Notes: generated from the letters alone by a model not told the origin. Shown: positions 1 to 6,058, numbered from the stretch's first letter. The stretch is 6,859 nucleotides of DNA from Clostridiales bacterium UBA4653 (GCA_002405565.1 DHMB01000032.1:1-6859), one strand, 5' to 3'. Numbers and translations are program-made.

Positions 1-300
1 TGGAACGGCACCGGCAAGCGTATCTCCATCAAGGATACGCGCGGCATAATCGACGCTATCCTCAGCGGTGACATCGACAAGGCTCCGACAAAGACAATTC
101 CTCATTTCAACTTCGAAGTACCGACAGAGCTTCCAGGCGTTGACTCCGCAATTCTCGATCCGAGAGACACATATGCGGACGCTTCCGTTTGGGAAACAAA
201 GGCTCTCGACCTTGCGGGAAGATTCATAAAGAACTTCTCGAAGTACGAAGGCAACGAAGCCGGCAAGGCGCTCGTTTCCGCAGGCCCGACAATCAAATAA
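1..300 (+). CDS. pckA: Phosphoenolpyruvate carboxykinase (ATP), C-terminal part, 5' end outside window
   Basis: The reading frame is open from base 1 and ends at TAA 298-300, giving the last 99 residues of a protein whose start lies to the left. The translation opens with WNGTGKRISIKDTR and contains PTELPGVDSAILDPRDTY and a final GKALVSAGPTIK. From memory these match the C-terminal region of ATP-dependent PEP carboxykinases such as E. coli PckA. The family is cytosolic and interconverts oxaloacetate plus ATP with PEP, CO2 and ADP. In fermenting anaerobes it often runs in the CO2-fixing direction; that direction is inferred, not seen. The catalytic P-loop and metal-site residues lie upstream of the window, so completeness cannot be judged. 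The C-terminus has normal length, and a strong terminator follows 10 bases later, so pckA is the last gene of its transcript. Confidence 0.95.
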   Translation, partial: WNGTGKRISIKDTRGIIDAILSGDIDKAPTKTIPHFNFEVPTELPGVDSAILDPRDTYADASVWETKALDLAGRFIKNFSKYEGNEAGKALVSAGPTIK

Positions 301-310
301 AAAATACAGA

Positions 311-341
311 AAATTCCCGGTGAAAAGCCGGGAATTTTTTT
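311..341 (+). terminator. Intrinsic terminator of pckA
   Basis: A perfect 10-bp stem (311-320 with 328-337) encloses a 7-base loop and runs into a T tract ending at 341. It sits just after the pckA stop and just before the next promoter, so it separates the two transcription units. Confidence 0.93.
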
Positions 342-351
342 CGCATATAAT

Positions 352-380
352 TTGATTTTTTCTCTTTATTATGATATAAT
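352..380 (+). promoter_or_regulatory. Vegetative (sigma-A type) promoter for the methyltransferase-galT unit
   Basis: TTGATT (352-357) and a perfect TATAAT (375-380) are separated by 17 bp. A TG at 372-373 makes the -10 an extended element. The predicted start is near 387, leaving a leader of about 23 bases. The ribosome binding site GAGGT (401-405) lies 4 bases before the ATG at 410. No operator-like repeat is evident, which suggests constitutive expression. Confidence 0.8.
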
Positions 381-409
381 ATGACAAATATTTTATTTTT
401 GAGGTCAGT

Positions 410-1540
410 ATGAACTATAAATATGCCGCAACGTGTCTTTTCGGGCTTGAAGGGCTTCTCGGAGCGGAAATTGACGCTCTCGGCTTTCATCGGACGGAAA
501 CGATAGACGGCAGAGTATATTTTGAAGGCGACGAGACAGCCGCCGCAAAGGCAAACATATGGCTGAGAACGGCGGAGAGAGTATTTCTTGTGCTCGGTAG
601 CTTTTCCGCGCCGACCTTCGACGCTCTTTTTGAGGGGACAAAGGCGCTTCCATGGGAAGAATTCATCGGAAAGGACGACACATTTCCCGTTAAGGGACAT
701 TCCGTGAAAAGTCAGCTGACGAGCATTCCGGATTGCCAGAAGATTGTCAAAAAAGCGGCGTCGGTAAGGCTCGGAAATGTTTATCGCACGGACTGGATGA
801 AGGAAACGGGGACAAAATATCAGATTGAATTTTTCATTCTCAAAGATGTTGCGACTCTGATGATCGACCTTTCCGGTACAGCGCTTCATAAAAGAGGTTA
901 CAGACCCGAATCGGCGGCGGCACCGCTGCGCGAAACTCTTGCGGCGGCGCTTGTCAAAATTTCAAGACCGAGAGAGGACGTGCTTTTCTGGGATCCGATG
1001 TGCGGCAGCGGTACGATTCCGACGGAAGCCGCGCTTCTTATGACGAATACCGCCCCCGGGCTCTACCGTGGCTTTGCGGGCGAAACATATCCTTTCATCG
1101 GGTCAAAAACATGGAGCGACGCAAGGGAAGAAGCCCGCAGCCTAATAAGGCAGACAGGTTTTGAAGCATACGCTTCGGATATTGACGGAGATTGCGTCGA
1201 GCTTGCCAAAAAGACCGTGCGCAATGCGGGGATGGACGGTGTCGTCAAGGTTTTCCGCAGAAATGCGCTTGAAATAACGAGCGAAGGTCGCAGGGGAACG
1301 ATTGTCTGTAACCCGCCATACGGAGAAAGGCTTCTCGATATAAAAGAGGCGGAAAAGCTGTATGCGGCAATGGGCAGGCATTTCAAAACGCTTGAGCCGT
1401 GGCAGATATACATAATAACGAGTAACGAGAGCTTTGAACGTCTTTACGGCAGGAAAGCGGACGCAAAGCGAAAGCTCTATAACGGTATGATACCTTGCAC
1501 ATATTATCAATTCTTCAAAAAAAGGACGGGGACAAAATGA
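410..1540 (+). CDS. rlmL: THUMP-domain class I SAM-dependent RNA methyltransferase (RlmL/YpsC family)
   Basis: This 376-residue protein has the layout of the COG0116 family: an N-terminal ferredoxin-like/THUMP RNA-binding half (about residues 1-160) and a C-terminal Rossmann methyltransferase half. Visible motifs are HKRGYR (160-165) at the junction, DPMCGSGT (195-202) as the SAM-binding motif I, the acidic SDID (256-259) after the second strand, and NPPYGERL (301-308) as the catalytic motif IV typical of base-amino methylases. The length suits the single-domain Firmicute YpsC type rather than the longer bifunctional E. coli RlmKL, whose N-terminal part makes N2-methylguanosine in 23S rRNA. 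The family is often mislabelled as a DNA N6-adenine methylase because of the NPPY motif. The exact target base is inferred and uncertain. The ATG at 410 is supported by GAGGT 4 bases upstream, and the protein starts in the usual family fashion (MNYKYAATCLFGLEG). Its stop overlaps the galT start as ATGA, so the two genes are translationally coupled. Confidence 0.9.
   Translation: MNYKYAATCLFGLEGLLGAEIDALGFHRTETIDGRVYFEGDETAAAKANIWLRTAERVFLVLGSFSAPTFDALFEGTKALPWEEFIGKDDTFPVKGHSVKSQLTSIPDCQKIVKKAASVRLGNVYRTDWMKETGTKYQIEFFILKDVATLMIDLSGTALHKRGYRPESAAAPLRETLAAALVKISRPREDVLFWDPMCGSGTIPTEAALLMTNTAPGLYRGFAGETYPFIGSKTWSDAREEARSLIRQTGFEAYASDIDGDCVELAKKTVRNAGMDGVVKVFRRNALEITSEGRRGTIVCNPPYGERLLDIKEAEKLYAAMGRHFKTLEPWQIYIITSNESFERLYGRKADAKRKLYNGMIPCTYYQFFKKRTGTK
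1524..1531 (+). promoter_or_regulatory. Ribosome binding site that fixes the galT start
   Basis: The purine-rich GGACGGGG lies inside the last codons of the methyltransferase gene and ends 5 bases before the ATG at 1537. It favours that ATG over an in-frame ATG at 1495, which would add 14 residues not resembling the GalT family. Confidence 0.6.
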
Positions 1541-3033
1541 TTTGCGAAAGAATAGCACAGCTTGTCGAATACGCCGTAAGGCACAGGCTTATAACCGAAG
1601 CGGACAGAATCTGGGCGACGAACAGACTCCTTGACGCTATGGGCGAGAGCGAATACACGGCGCCGGAAAAGATTGTCGACTGCGAGCTTGAAGAGATTCT
1701 TTCTTCGCTTTGTGATATTGCGGCGGAAAAGGGGCTTCTCGGCGGCGACGGCATAGTTTACAGAGACCTTGTCGATACAAGGCTTATGGGATTGCTTACT
1801 CCCGCTCCGCACGAGGTCATCTCCGAATTTGAAAAGAAATATTCCGTCTCTCCCAAGGAGGCGACAGACTGGTTTTACGATTTTTCCCGCAGTACCGATT
1901 ACATAAGGACGTATCGCGTAAAGAAGGATATGAAATGGGTCTATCCTTCGGAATTCGGCGATATCGACATAACGATAAACCTTTCAAAGCCCGAAAAGGA
2001 TCCGAAAGCGATTGCGGCGGCAAAGAACGCTCCGCAGAGCGGATATCCGAAATGCGCTCTCTGCGCCGAAAATGAGGGCTACGCCGGCAATCTCCGCTCG
2101 GCGGCAAGAGAGAACCACAGGATTATTCCGATAACGCTCGGCGGCGAAAGATGGTATCTCCAGTATTCGCCCTACGTCTATTACAACGAGCATTGCATTG
2201 CGCTTTCCGGCGAGCACAGACCGATGAAGGTCAACCGGGCGTTGTTTGAAAAAATGCTTGATTTTGTTACGATTTTCCCGCATTATTTCATCGGCTCGAA
2301 TGCCGATCTGCCGATCGTCGGCGGTTCGATACTCTCGCACGACCATATGCAGGGAGGCAGATACGAATTCGCTATGGAAAGGGCGGAGATTGCGAGAAGA
2401 CTCTCGTTTGACGGCTTTGAAAACGTCGAGGCGGGGATAGTCGAATGGCCGCTTTCCGTCATCAGATTGCGCTCGAATGACAGAGGGGCGATTGCGAGCC
2501 TTGCGGAAAAAATTCTCGCAAAGTGGCGCGGATATACGGACGAGGCGGCGTTTGTCTTTGCCGAGACGGACGGCACCCCGCATAATACCATAACGCCGAT
2601 CGCCCGCAGAAGAGGAGAAAAATTTGAGCTGGATCTTGTTCTCCGCAACAATATAACAACGGAAGAGCATCCTCTCGGCGTATATCATCCGCACGCGGAC
2701 AAGCACAACATAAAGAAGGAAAACATAGGCCTCATTGAGGTTATGGGGCTTGCTGTCCTTCCGGCAAGACTGAAAAACGAGATGGCGATTCTCCGCGAAG
2801 CCATCCTTTCCGGAGCCGATATTTCGGCAGACGAAAGAATAAGCAAGCACGCGAAGTGGTTTGAGGCATTCAAGGATAAATACGTTTTCACAGAAGCCGA
2901 TACGGAAGAGATTCTTAAGGGCGAGATCGGCAAAACGTTTACAGCCGTCCTCTGCGACGCCGGCGTTTATAAGCGCACGGAAGAAGGGGAAGAGGCAATG
3001 ATGAGATTTATCAGACACTGCGACGGCAAATAA
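1537..3033 (+). CDS. galT: Class II UDP-glucose--hexose-1-phosphate uridylyltransferase (galactose-1-phosphate uridylyltransferase)
   Basis: GalT swaps the UMP of UDP-glucose onto galactose-1-phosphate, giving UDP-galactose and glucose-1-phosphate in the cytosolic Leloir pathway. The 498-residue length is that of the Firmicute class II enzyme, far longer than the roughly 350-residue class I form. The active-site segment is GGSILSHDHMQGG (262-274). Its H268/H270 and Q272 correspond to the His-x-His-x-Gln nucleotidyl-transfer motif. A CALC pair (173-176) sits in the N-terminal domain, and the conserved block GVYHPHADKHNIKKENIG (381-398) begins the C-terminal domain. I chose ATG 1537 because it overlaps the upstream stop (ATGA), has a good ribosome binding site, and begins with MICERIAQLVEYA as family members do. 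No galK, galE or galM is present within the window, so the enzyme is uncoupled from its usual operon here. A terminator follows 11 bases after the stop. Confidence 0.95.
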   Translation: MICERIAQLVEYAVRHRLITEADRIWATNRLLDAMGESEYTAPEKIVDCELEEILSSLCDIAAEKGLLGGDGIVYRDLVDTRLMGLLTPAPHEVISEFEKKYSVSPKEATDWFYDFSRSTDYIRTYRVKKDMKWVYPSEFGDIDITINLSKPEKDPKAIAAAKNAPQSGYPKCALCAENEGYAGNLRSAARENHRIIPITLGGERWYLQYSPYVYYNEHCIALSGEHRPMKVNRALFEKMLDFVTIFPHYFIGSNADLPIVGGSILSHDHMQGGRYEFAMERAEIARRLSFDGFENVEAGIVEWPLSVIRLRSNDRGAIASLAEKILAKWRGYTDEAAFVFAETDGTPHNTITPIARRRGEKFELDLVLRNNITTEEHPLGVYHPHADKHNIKKENIGLIEVMGLAVLPARLKNEMAILREAILSGADISADERISKHAKWFEAFKDKYVFTEADTEEILKGEIGKTFTAVLCDAGVYKRTEEGEEAMMRFIRHCDGK

Positions 3034-3044
3034 AAAATAATTTT

Positions 3045-3081
3045 CCCGCAAACCGCGTTTGTTTCGGTCTGCGGGATTTTT
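3045..3081 (+). terminator. Intrinsic terminator after galT
   Basis: CCCGCA (3045-3050) pairs with TGCGGG (3070-3075). After one A/C mismatch the stem continues with ACCG (3052-3055) against CGGT (3065-3068). The hairpin is followed by ATTTTT ending at 3081. It closes the methyltransferase-galT unit. Confidence 0.85.
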
Positions 3082-3131
3082 ATATTCGGATGCGGAATAT
3101 TTTCCGAAAAAGAAAATATTTATGAAAGGGG

Positions 3132-3160
3132 TTGACAGAAAGACTGTACGGTAGTACAAT
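3132..3160 (+). promoter_or_regulatory. Strong sigma-A promoter of the oxoamine synthase-SDR operon
   Basis: A perfect -35 TTGACA (3132-3137) and a -10 TACAAT (3155-3160) are separated by exactly 17 bp, one base from full consensus. The predicted start is around 3167, giving a leader of about 42 bases. Two palindromic sites (3143-3159 and 3165-3181) overlap the spacer/-10 and the start region. Such a strong core promoter covered by operators is the classic form of a repressed promoter. Confidence 0.88.
3143..3159. promoter_or_regulatory. Operator O1, palindrome over spacer and -10
   Basis: The core is the inverted repeat TGTAC-GGTA-GTACA (3145-3158). Its right arm forms most of the -10 hexamer. 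The 17-bp box ACTGTACnnnAGTACAA is repeated at 3165-3181 with only the three central bases changed. A bound dimer here would block RNA polymerase. I do not recognise the site as that of a named regulator; TetR- and GntR-family dimers use palindromes of this size. Confidence 0.72.
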
Positions 3161-3164
3161 AATA

Positions 3165-3181
3165 ACTGTACAACAGTACAA
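3165..3181. promoter_or_regulatory. Operator O2, second copy of the palindrome over the start point
   Basis: The core is TGTAC-AACA-GTACA (3167-3180), the same architecture as O1 and 22 bp downstream of it. That is about two helical turns, so both sites face the same side of the DNA. The repeat covers the predicted +1. A second, overlapping inverted repeat, ACTGT-ACA-ACAGT (3165-3177), is also present. Confidence 0.72.
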
Positions 3182-3208
3182 ATTCACACGCCCAATCTGG
3201 AGGAAACG

Positions 3209-4381
3209 ATGGACATTTTTGAAAAATGCGAAAAATATACTGTGGCGAAAGACATTCAGAAGATGGGGCTTTACCCCTATTTTCACGCGCTTCAGTCCCG
3301 ACAGGACGTTGAAGTCATAATGGAGGGCAAGCGCAGAATAATGCTCGGCTCAAACAACTATCTCGGACTGACGACAAATCCCGAGGTTGTTGAAGCGGGG
3401 ATAAAGGCTTATGAGCAGTACGGCTCCGGCTGTTCCGGCTCGCGCTTTCTCAACGGAACGCTCGCTCTGCATATCGAGCTTGAAAAAGAGCTTGCAGAGT
3501 TTCTGCATAAAGACGACGTTGTCACATTTTCAACGGGATTTCAGTCAAATCTCGGAATAATCAGCGCAATCGTCGGCAGAGGAGATTACGTCATCTGCGA
3601 CAAAGAAAATCACGCCAGCATTTATGACGGCTGCAAGCTCAGCTACGGAAAAATGCTCCGCTTCAATCACAGCGATATGGCTCATCTTGAGGAGGTTATC
3701 GCAACCGTTCCGAAGGACGCCGGAATACTCATAGTAACAGACGGCGTTTTCAGTATGGGCGGTGACATTGCAAAGCTGCCGGAAATCGTTGAGATAGCGA
3801 AAAAATACGGCGCGAGAGTCATGGTTGACGACGCTCACGCGCTCGGCGTAATCGGCGAGGGCGGCAGAGGAACGGCAAGCCATTTCGGGCTTGAGGACGA
3901 AGTCGATATTTATATGGGCACATTCTCAAAGTCTCTGGCAAGCCTCGGCGGCTATATGGCGGCGTCGAAGGTCGTTTGCGACTATGTTCGACATAATTCC
4001 AGACCCTTCATCTTCTCCGCGTCAATAACACCTGCGTCGTGCGCGTCGGCACTTGCGGCTCTGCGCGTTCTCAAAGCACACCCCGAGCTTGTCGATAATC
4101 TTCAGAACATCGCGGAATATATGAGAAACCGCCTTGTCGAAAAGGGCGTTAAAATCCGTATGTCCAAAACGCCGATAATTCCGATATTCACATACGACGC
4201 CATAAGAACGCTCACTATAACCAAAAGACTCTATGATGAAGGCGTTTACGCAAACAGCTCGATTCCGCCGGCAACCGCGCCGAACGAGTGTCTTGTCCGC
4301 ACGAGCCTTATGGCGACGCACACAAAGCCGCTTATTGACGAGGCGACGGATATAATTGCAAGAGTTATAAAGGAAAGCTGA
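3209..4381 (+). CDS. PLP-dependent alpha-oxoamine synthase, serine palmitoyltransferase-like (BioF/Kbl superfamily)
   Basis: This 390-residue fold-type I enzyme belongs to the family that joins an amino acid to an acyl thioester with loss of CO2: serine palmitoyltransferase (SPT), 8-amino-7-oxononanoate synthase (BioF) and glycine C-acetyltransferase (Kbl). Visible catalytic features are H135 in NHASIYDG (stacks on PLP), D207 and H210 in VDDAHALG (hold the pyridine nitrogen and O3'), K241 in GTFSKSLAS (Schiff-base lysine), and R364 in LVRTSLMATHT (substrate-carboxylate region). Three points favour an SPT-like role: Ser follows the lysine (FSKS), where BioF and Kbl usually have GKAL; the YGSGCSGSRFLNGTLALH block; and SIPPATAPNECLVR (351-364), close to what I recall of Bacteroidota SPTs. 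The soluble full length matches bacterial SPT. The start has GGAGG (3199-3203) 5 bases upstream. The SDR gene 4 bases downstream is the expected partner. Serine as substrate is inferred; glycine, alanine or cysteate remain possible. Automatic annotation may call it Kbl or BioF. Confidence 0.85.
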   Translation: MDIFEKCEKYTVAKDIQKMGLYPYFHALQSRQDVEVIMEGKRRIMLGSNNYLGLTTNPEVVEAGIKAYEQYGSGCSGSRFLNGTLALHIELEKELAEFLHKDDVVTFSTGFQSNLGIISAIVGRGDYVICDKENHASIYDGCKLSYGKMLRFNHSDMAHLEEVIATVPKDAGILIVTDGVFSMGGDIAKLPEIVEIAKKYGARVMVDDAHALGVIGEGGRGTASHFGLEDEVDIYMGTFSKSLASLGGYMAASKVVCDYVRHNSRPFIFSASITPASCASALAALRVLKAHPELVDNLQNIAEYMRNRLVEKGVKIRMSKTPIIPIFTYDAIRTLTITKRLYDEGVYANSSIPPATAPNECLVRTSLMATHTKPLIDEATDIIARVIKES

Positions 4382-4385
4382 CAAA

Positions 4386-5177
4386 ATGGAAAGAAAAATT
4401 GCCGTGATAACCGGCGGCTCGCGCGGAATCGGACTTGAAACAGCGAAAAAGCTTTCAAAATCGTGTACCGTTTATGAGATCAGCCGCAGGGGCGAAAGTC
4501 ATGACGGAATAACGCATGTTTCAGCCGACGTTTCGGACGAAAACGGCGTTGCCGCCGCGATAGATACCATAGTGGAAAAAGAGGGAAGAATCGATATTCT
4601 CGTCTGCTGCGCAGGCTTCGGAATATCCGGCGCCGTTGAATTTACGGACGCCTCTGACGCAAAGCACCAGCTCGACGTAAACTTCTTCGGAACGGTCAAT
4701 GCTGTTCACGCCGTTCTGCCTCATATGAGAAAGGCGGGCGGGGGAAGGATAATCTGCGTCAGCTCTGTTGCGGGCGCAATACCGATACCGTTCCAGACTT
4801 ATTATTCCGTATCGAAGGCGGCAATAAATTCGTTTGTCCGTGCCCTCGGAGGCGAGGTCAGACCTTACGGGATAAGCCTCTGCGCCGTTATGCCCGGTGA
4901 CACACAAACGGGGTTTACCGCGGCAAGAGAGAAAATTCATCGCGGAGACGAGGAATACGGAGGGAGAATATCGCGCTCCGTTTCCGGAATGGAAAAGGAC
5001 GAAATGTCGGGCGGCAGCGCGGCTTTTGCGGGAAAATTCATTGCGAAAAAGGCTCTTGCGAAAAAGGTGCCGGCTATGTGCACGATAGGCTTCAAATATA
5101 AATTTTTCGTCTGGCTTTCGCGTGTGCTTCCGCAGAACGCCGTCACAAAAATAGTAAACATGATGTATGCAAAATAG
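4386..5177 (+). CDS. Classical SDR oxidoreductase, candidate 3-ketosphinganine-type reductase
   Basis: This 263-residue classical short-chain dehydrogenase/reductase has the cofactor motif TGGSRGIG (9-16), R34 and R35 after the second strand (predicting NADP(H) over NAD(H)), DVNFFG with N99, S127 in VSSVAG, and YSVSK with Y140 and K144. The complete Asn-Ser-Tyr-Lys tetrad is therefore present. The usual NNAG segment reads CCAG (74-77), an unusual swap of both Asn for Cys. The C-terminus (about 233-263) is basic and aromatic with an amphipathic look (FKYKFFVWLSRVLPQ), which could touch a membrane; this is inference. It starts 4 bases after the oxoamine synthase stop, using an AAAGGAAAG site within that gene. 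By position it should reduce the 3-keto product of the upstream enzyme, as KDSR does in sphinganine synthesis. SDR substrates cannot be read from sequence, so family membership is secure and the specific role is moderate to low. Confidence 0.85.
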   Translation: MERKIAVITGGSRGIGLETAKKLSKSCTVYEISRRGESHDGITHVSADVSDENGVAAAIDTIVEKEGRIDILVCCAGFGISGAVEFTDASDAKHQLDVNFFGTVNAVHAVLPHMRKAGGGRIICVSSVAGAIPIPFQTYYSVSKAAINSFVRALGGEVRPYGISLCAVMPGDTQTGFTAAREKIHRGDEEYGGRISRSVSGMEKDEMSGGSAAFAGKFIAKKALAKKVPAMCTIGFKYKFFVWLSRVLPQNAVTKIVNMMYAK

Positions 5178-5184
5178 ATTGCCG

Positions 5185-5223
5185 AAAAGCAATCGCGGTT
5201 TATCTCCTCCGCGATTGCTTTTT
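5185..5223 (+). terminator. Intrinsic terminator of the oxoamine synthase-SDR operon
   Basis: A perfect 14-bp stem (5185-5198 with 5209-5222) has a 10-base loop, and its T-rich right arm runs to 5223. GATTGC at 5177-5182, overlapping the stop codon, could pair instead with GCAATC (5189-5194) of the stem's left arm. Confidence 0.92.
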
Positions 5224-5234
5224 GTAATTTTGCC

Positions 5235-5263
5235 TTGACTTTTTGCATTATATAAAATATAAT
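5235..5263 (+). promoter_or_regulatory. Vegetative (sigma-A type) promoter of deoD
   Basis: TTGACT (5235-5240) and a perfect TATAAT (5258-5263) are spaced by 17 bp, five of six and six of six consensus matches. A second TATAAT lies at 5269-5274 without a well-placed -35, and may give a minor start. The predicted start from the first is near 5270, leaving a leader of about 72 bases. Confidence 0.85.
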
Positions 5264-5277
5264 TGGAATATAATCGT

Positions 5278-5314
5278 GCCGCGGAAAACCGCGGCGGTCG
5301 ACGGCAAAGCTGTC
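5278..5314 (+). other. Two tandem stem-loops in the deoD leader
   Basis: GCCGCGG-AAAA-CCGCGGC (5278-5295) is a perfect 7-bp stem near the predicted 5' end of the mRNA. It is followed by GACGGC-AAA-GCTGTC (5300-5314), 6 bp with one G-U pair. There is no T tract, so neither is a terminator, and both leave the ribosome binding site free. They most likely protect the 5' end of the transcript. I see no known riboswitch core. Confidence 0.6.
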
Positions 5315-5341
5315 ATATAAAGCAATCAAGGAGGAATAACA

Positions 5342-6058
5342 ATGGCAGATTATCCAACACCACACATCAAAGCAGTGCCCGGAGATTTCGGAAAAACCGT
5401 TCTCATGCCGGGTGATCCTCTCCGCGCAAAATTTATTGCGGAAACATTTCTCACGGATGCAAAGCTCGTAAACAATGTCCGCGGCGTTCAGGGCTACACC
5501 GGCTATTACAAGGGTAAAAAGGTTTCCGTTATGGCGAGCGGAATGGGCATGCCCGCAATCGGAATCTACAGCTACGAGCTCTATAAATTCTTCGGCGTTG
5601 AAAGCATTATAAGAGTCGGCTCCGCCGGAGGAATGACAGAGGGCGTCAAAATCCGCGACGTTGTGCTTGCGATGGGCGCGTCCACAAATTCAAACTTCCA
5701 GGATCAGTACCTTGTTCCGGGACATTTTTCCGCAATTGCAGATTTCGGAATGCTCACAAAGGCGTATGAAAACGCCGTAAAGCTTGGCGCAAGCTGCGTT
5801 GTCGGCAACGTTCTTTCTTCCGATACGTTCTATACGGACGACGTTACGGCAAGCGAAAAATGGCGCAAGCTAGGAATTCTTTGCGTTGAAATGGAGAGCG
5901 CAGCTCTCTATATGACAGCGGCCCGTCTCGGTAAAAAAGCGCTTTCGATACTCACAATCTCCGATCATCTTCTCACAGGTGAGGCGACAACGTCCGACGA
6001 GAGACAGACGTCATTCAAGCAGATGATGGAGATCGCACTTGAAACTGCGGAGGAGTAA
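5342..6058 (+). CDS. deoD: Purine-nucleoside phosphorylase, DeoD (hexameric) type
   Basis: DeoD splits purine (deoxy)nucleosides with phosphate into free base and (deoxy)ribose-1-phosphate for purine and pentose salvage in the cytosol. The 238-residue length is typical for the family. Conserved elements are H8, GDPLRA (24-29, phosphate site), R47 in NNVRG, RVGSAGG (91-97), VEMESAALY (182-190, base and ribose site), D208 in SDHLLTGE and R221 in ERQTSF. By comparison with E. coli DeoD these supply the phosphate-binding arginines and the catalytic Asp/Arg pair, so the enzyme should be active on 6-amino and 6-oxo purines. The start is secure: AAGGAGG (5328-5334) lies 7 bases before the ATG. It has its own promoter and a structured leader. 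A lipoprotein gene follows 13 bases downstream with no terminator between them, so the two are probably co-transcribed. Confidence 0.97.
   Translation: MADYPTPHIKAVPGDFGKTVLMPGDPLRAKFIAETFLTDAKLVNNVRGVQGYTGYYKGKKVSVMASGMGMPAIGIYSYELYKFFGVESIIRVGSAGGMTEGVKIRDVVLAMGASTNSNFQDQYLVPGHFSAIADFGMLTKAYENAVKLGASCVVGNVLSSDTFYTDDVTASEKWRKLGILCVEMESAALYMTAARLGKKALSILTISDHLLTGEATTSDERQTSFKQMMEIALETAEE
6049..6055 (+). promoter_or_regulatory. Distant ribosome binding site for the lipoprotein gene
   Basis: GGAGGAG overlaps the end of deoD and lies 16 bases before the ATG at 6072, further than the usual 5-9. No better site exists closer in. The wide spacing suggests weak initiation, or coupling to ribosomes ending deoD at 6058. 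Confidence 0.45.

Noticed and set aside
293..889. A 198-codon minus-strand frame across the pckA terminator and the start of the methyltransferase gene.
   Set aside because: It spans a strong terminator and promoter for the + strand, lacks family features, and lies opposite a conserved gene.
1495..1536. An upstream in-frame ATG that would extend GalT by 14 residues.
   Set aside because: The extension overlaps the methyltransferase end by 46 bases and lacks a ribosome binding site. ATG 1537 has one and gives the family N-terminus.
1984..3159. A long open frame (391 codons) on the minus strand opposite galT.
   Set aside because: It is opposite a clear, full-length galT, its translation is rich in Arg/Ser/Phe without family features, and it crosses the galT terminator. 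It is a by-product of the codon bias of the + strand gene.
3209..4381. Assignment of the oxoamine synthase as BioF of a biotin operon.
   Set aside because: No bioA, bioB, bioC or bioD lies nearby, and the active-site lysine context is FSKS rather than the GKAL-like form usual in BioF.
3209..5177. A Kbl plus threonine dehydrogenase operon for threonine breakdown.
   Set aside because: The partner is a classical 263-residue SDR with YSVSK. Threonine dehydrogenases are either zinc medium-chain enzymes or extended GalE-like SDRs, both longer. Not fully excluded for the synthase alone.
5264..5341. A purine or other riboswitch in the deoD leader.
   Set aside because: The leader is about 72 bases with two simple hairpins. 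No conserved aptamer core, terminator or ribosome-binding-site sequestering stem is visible.
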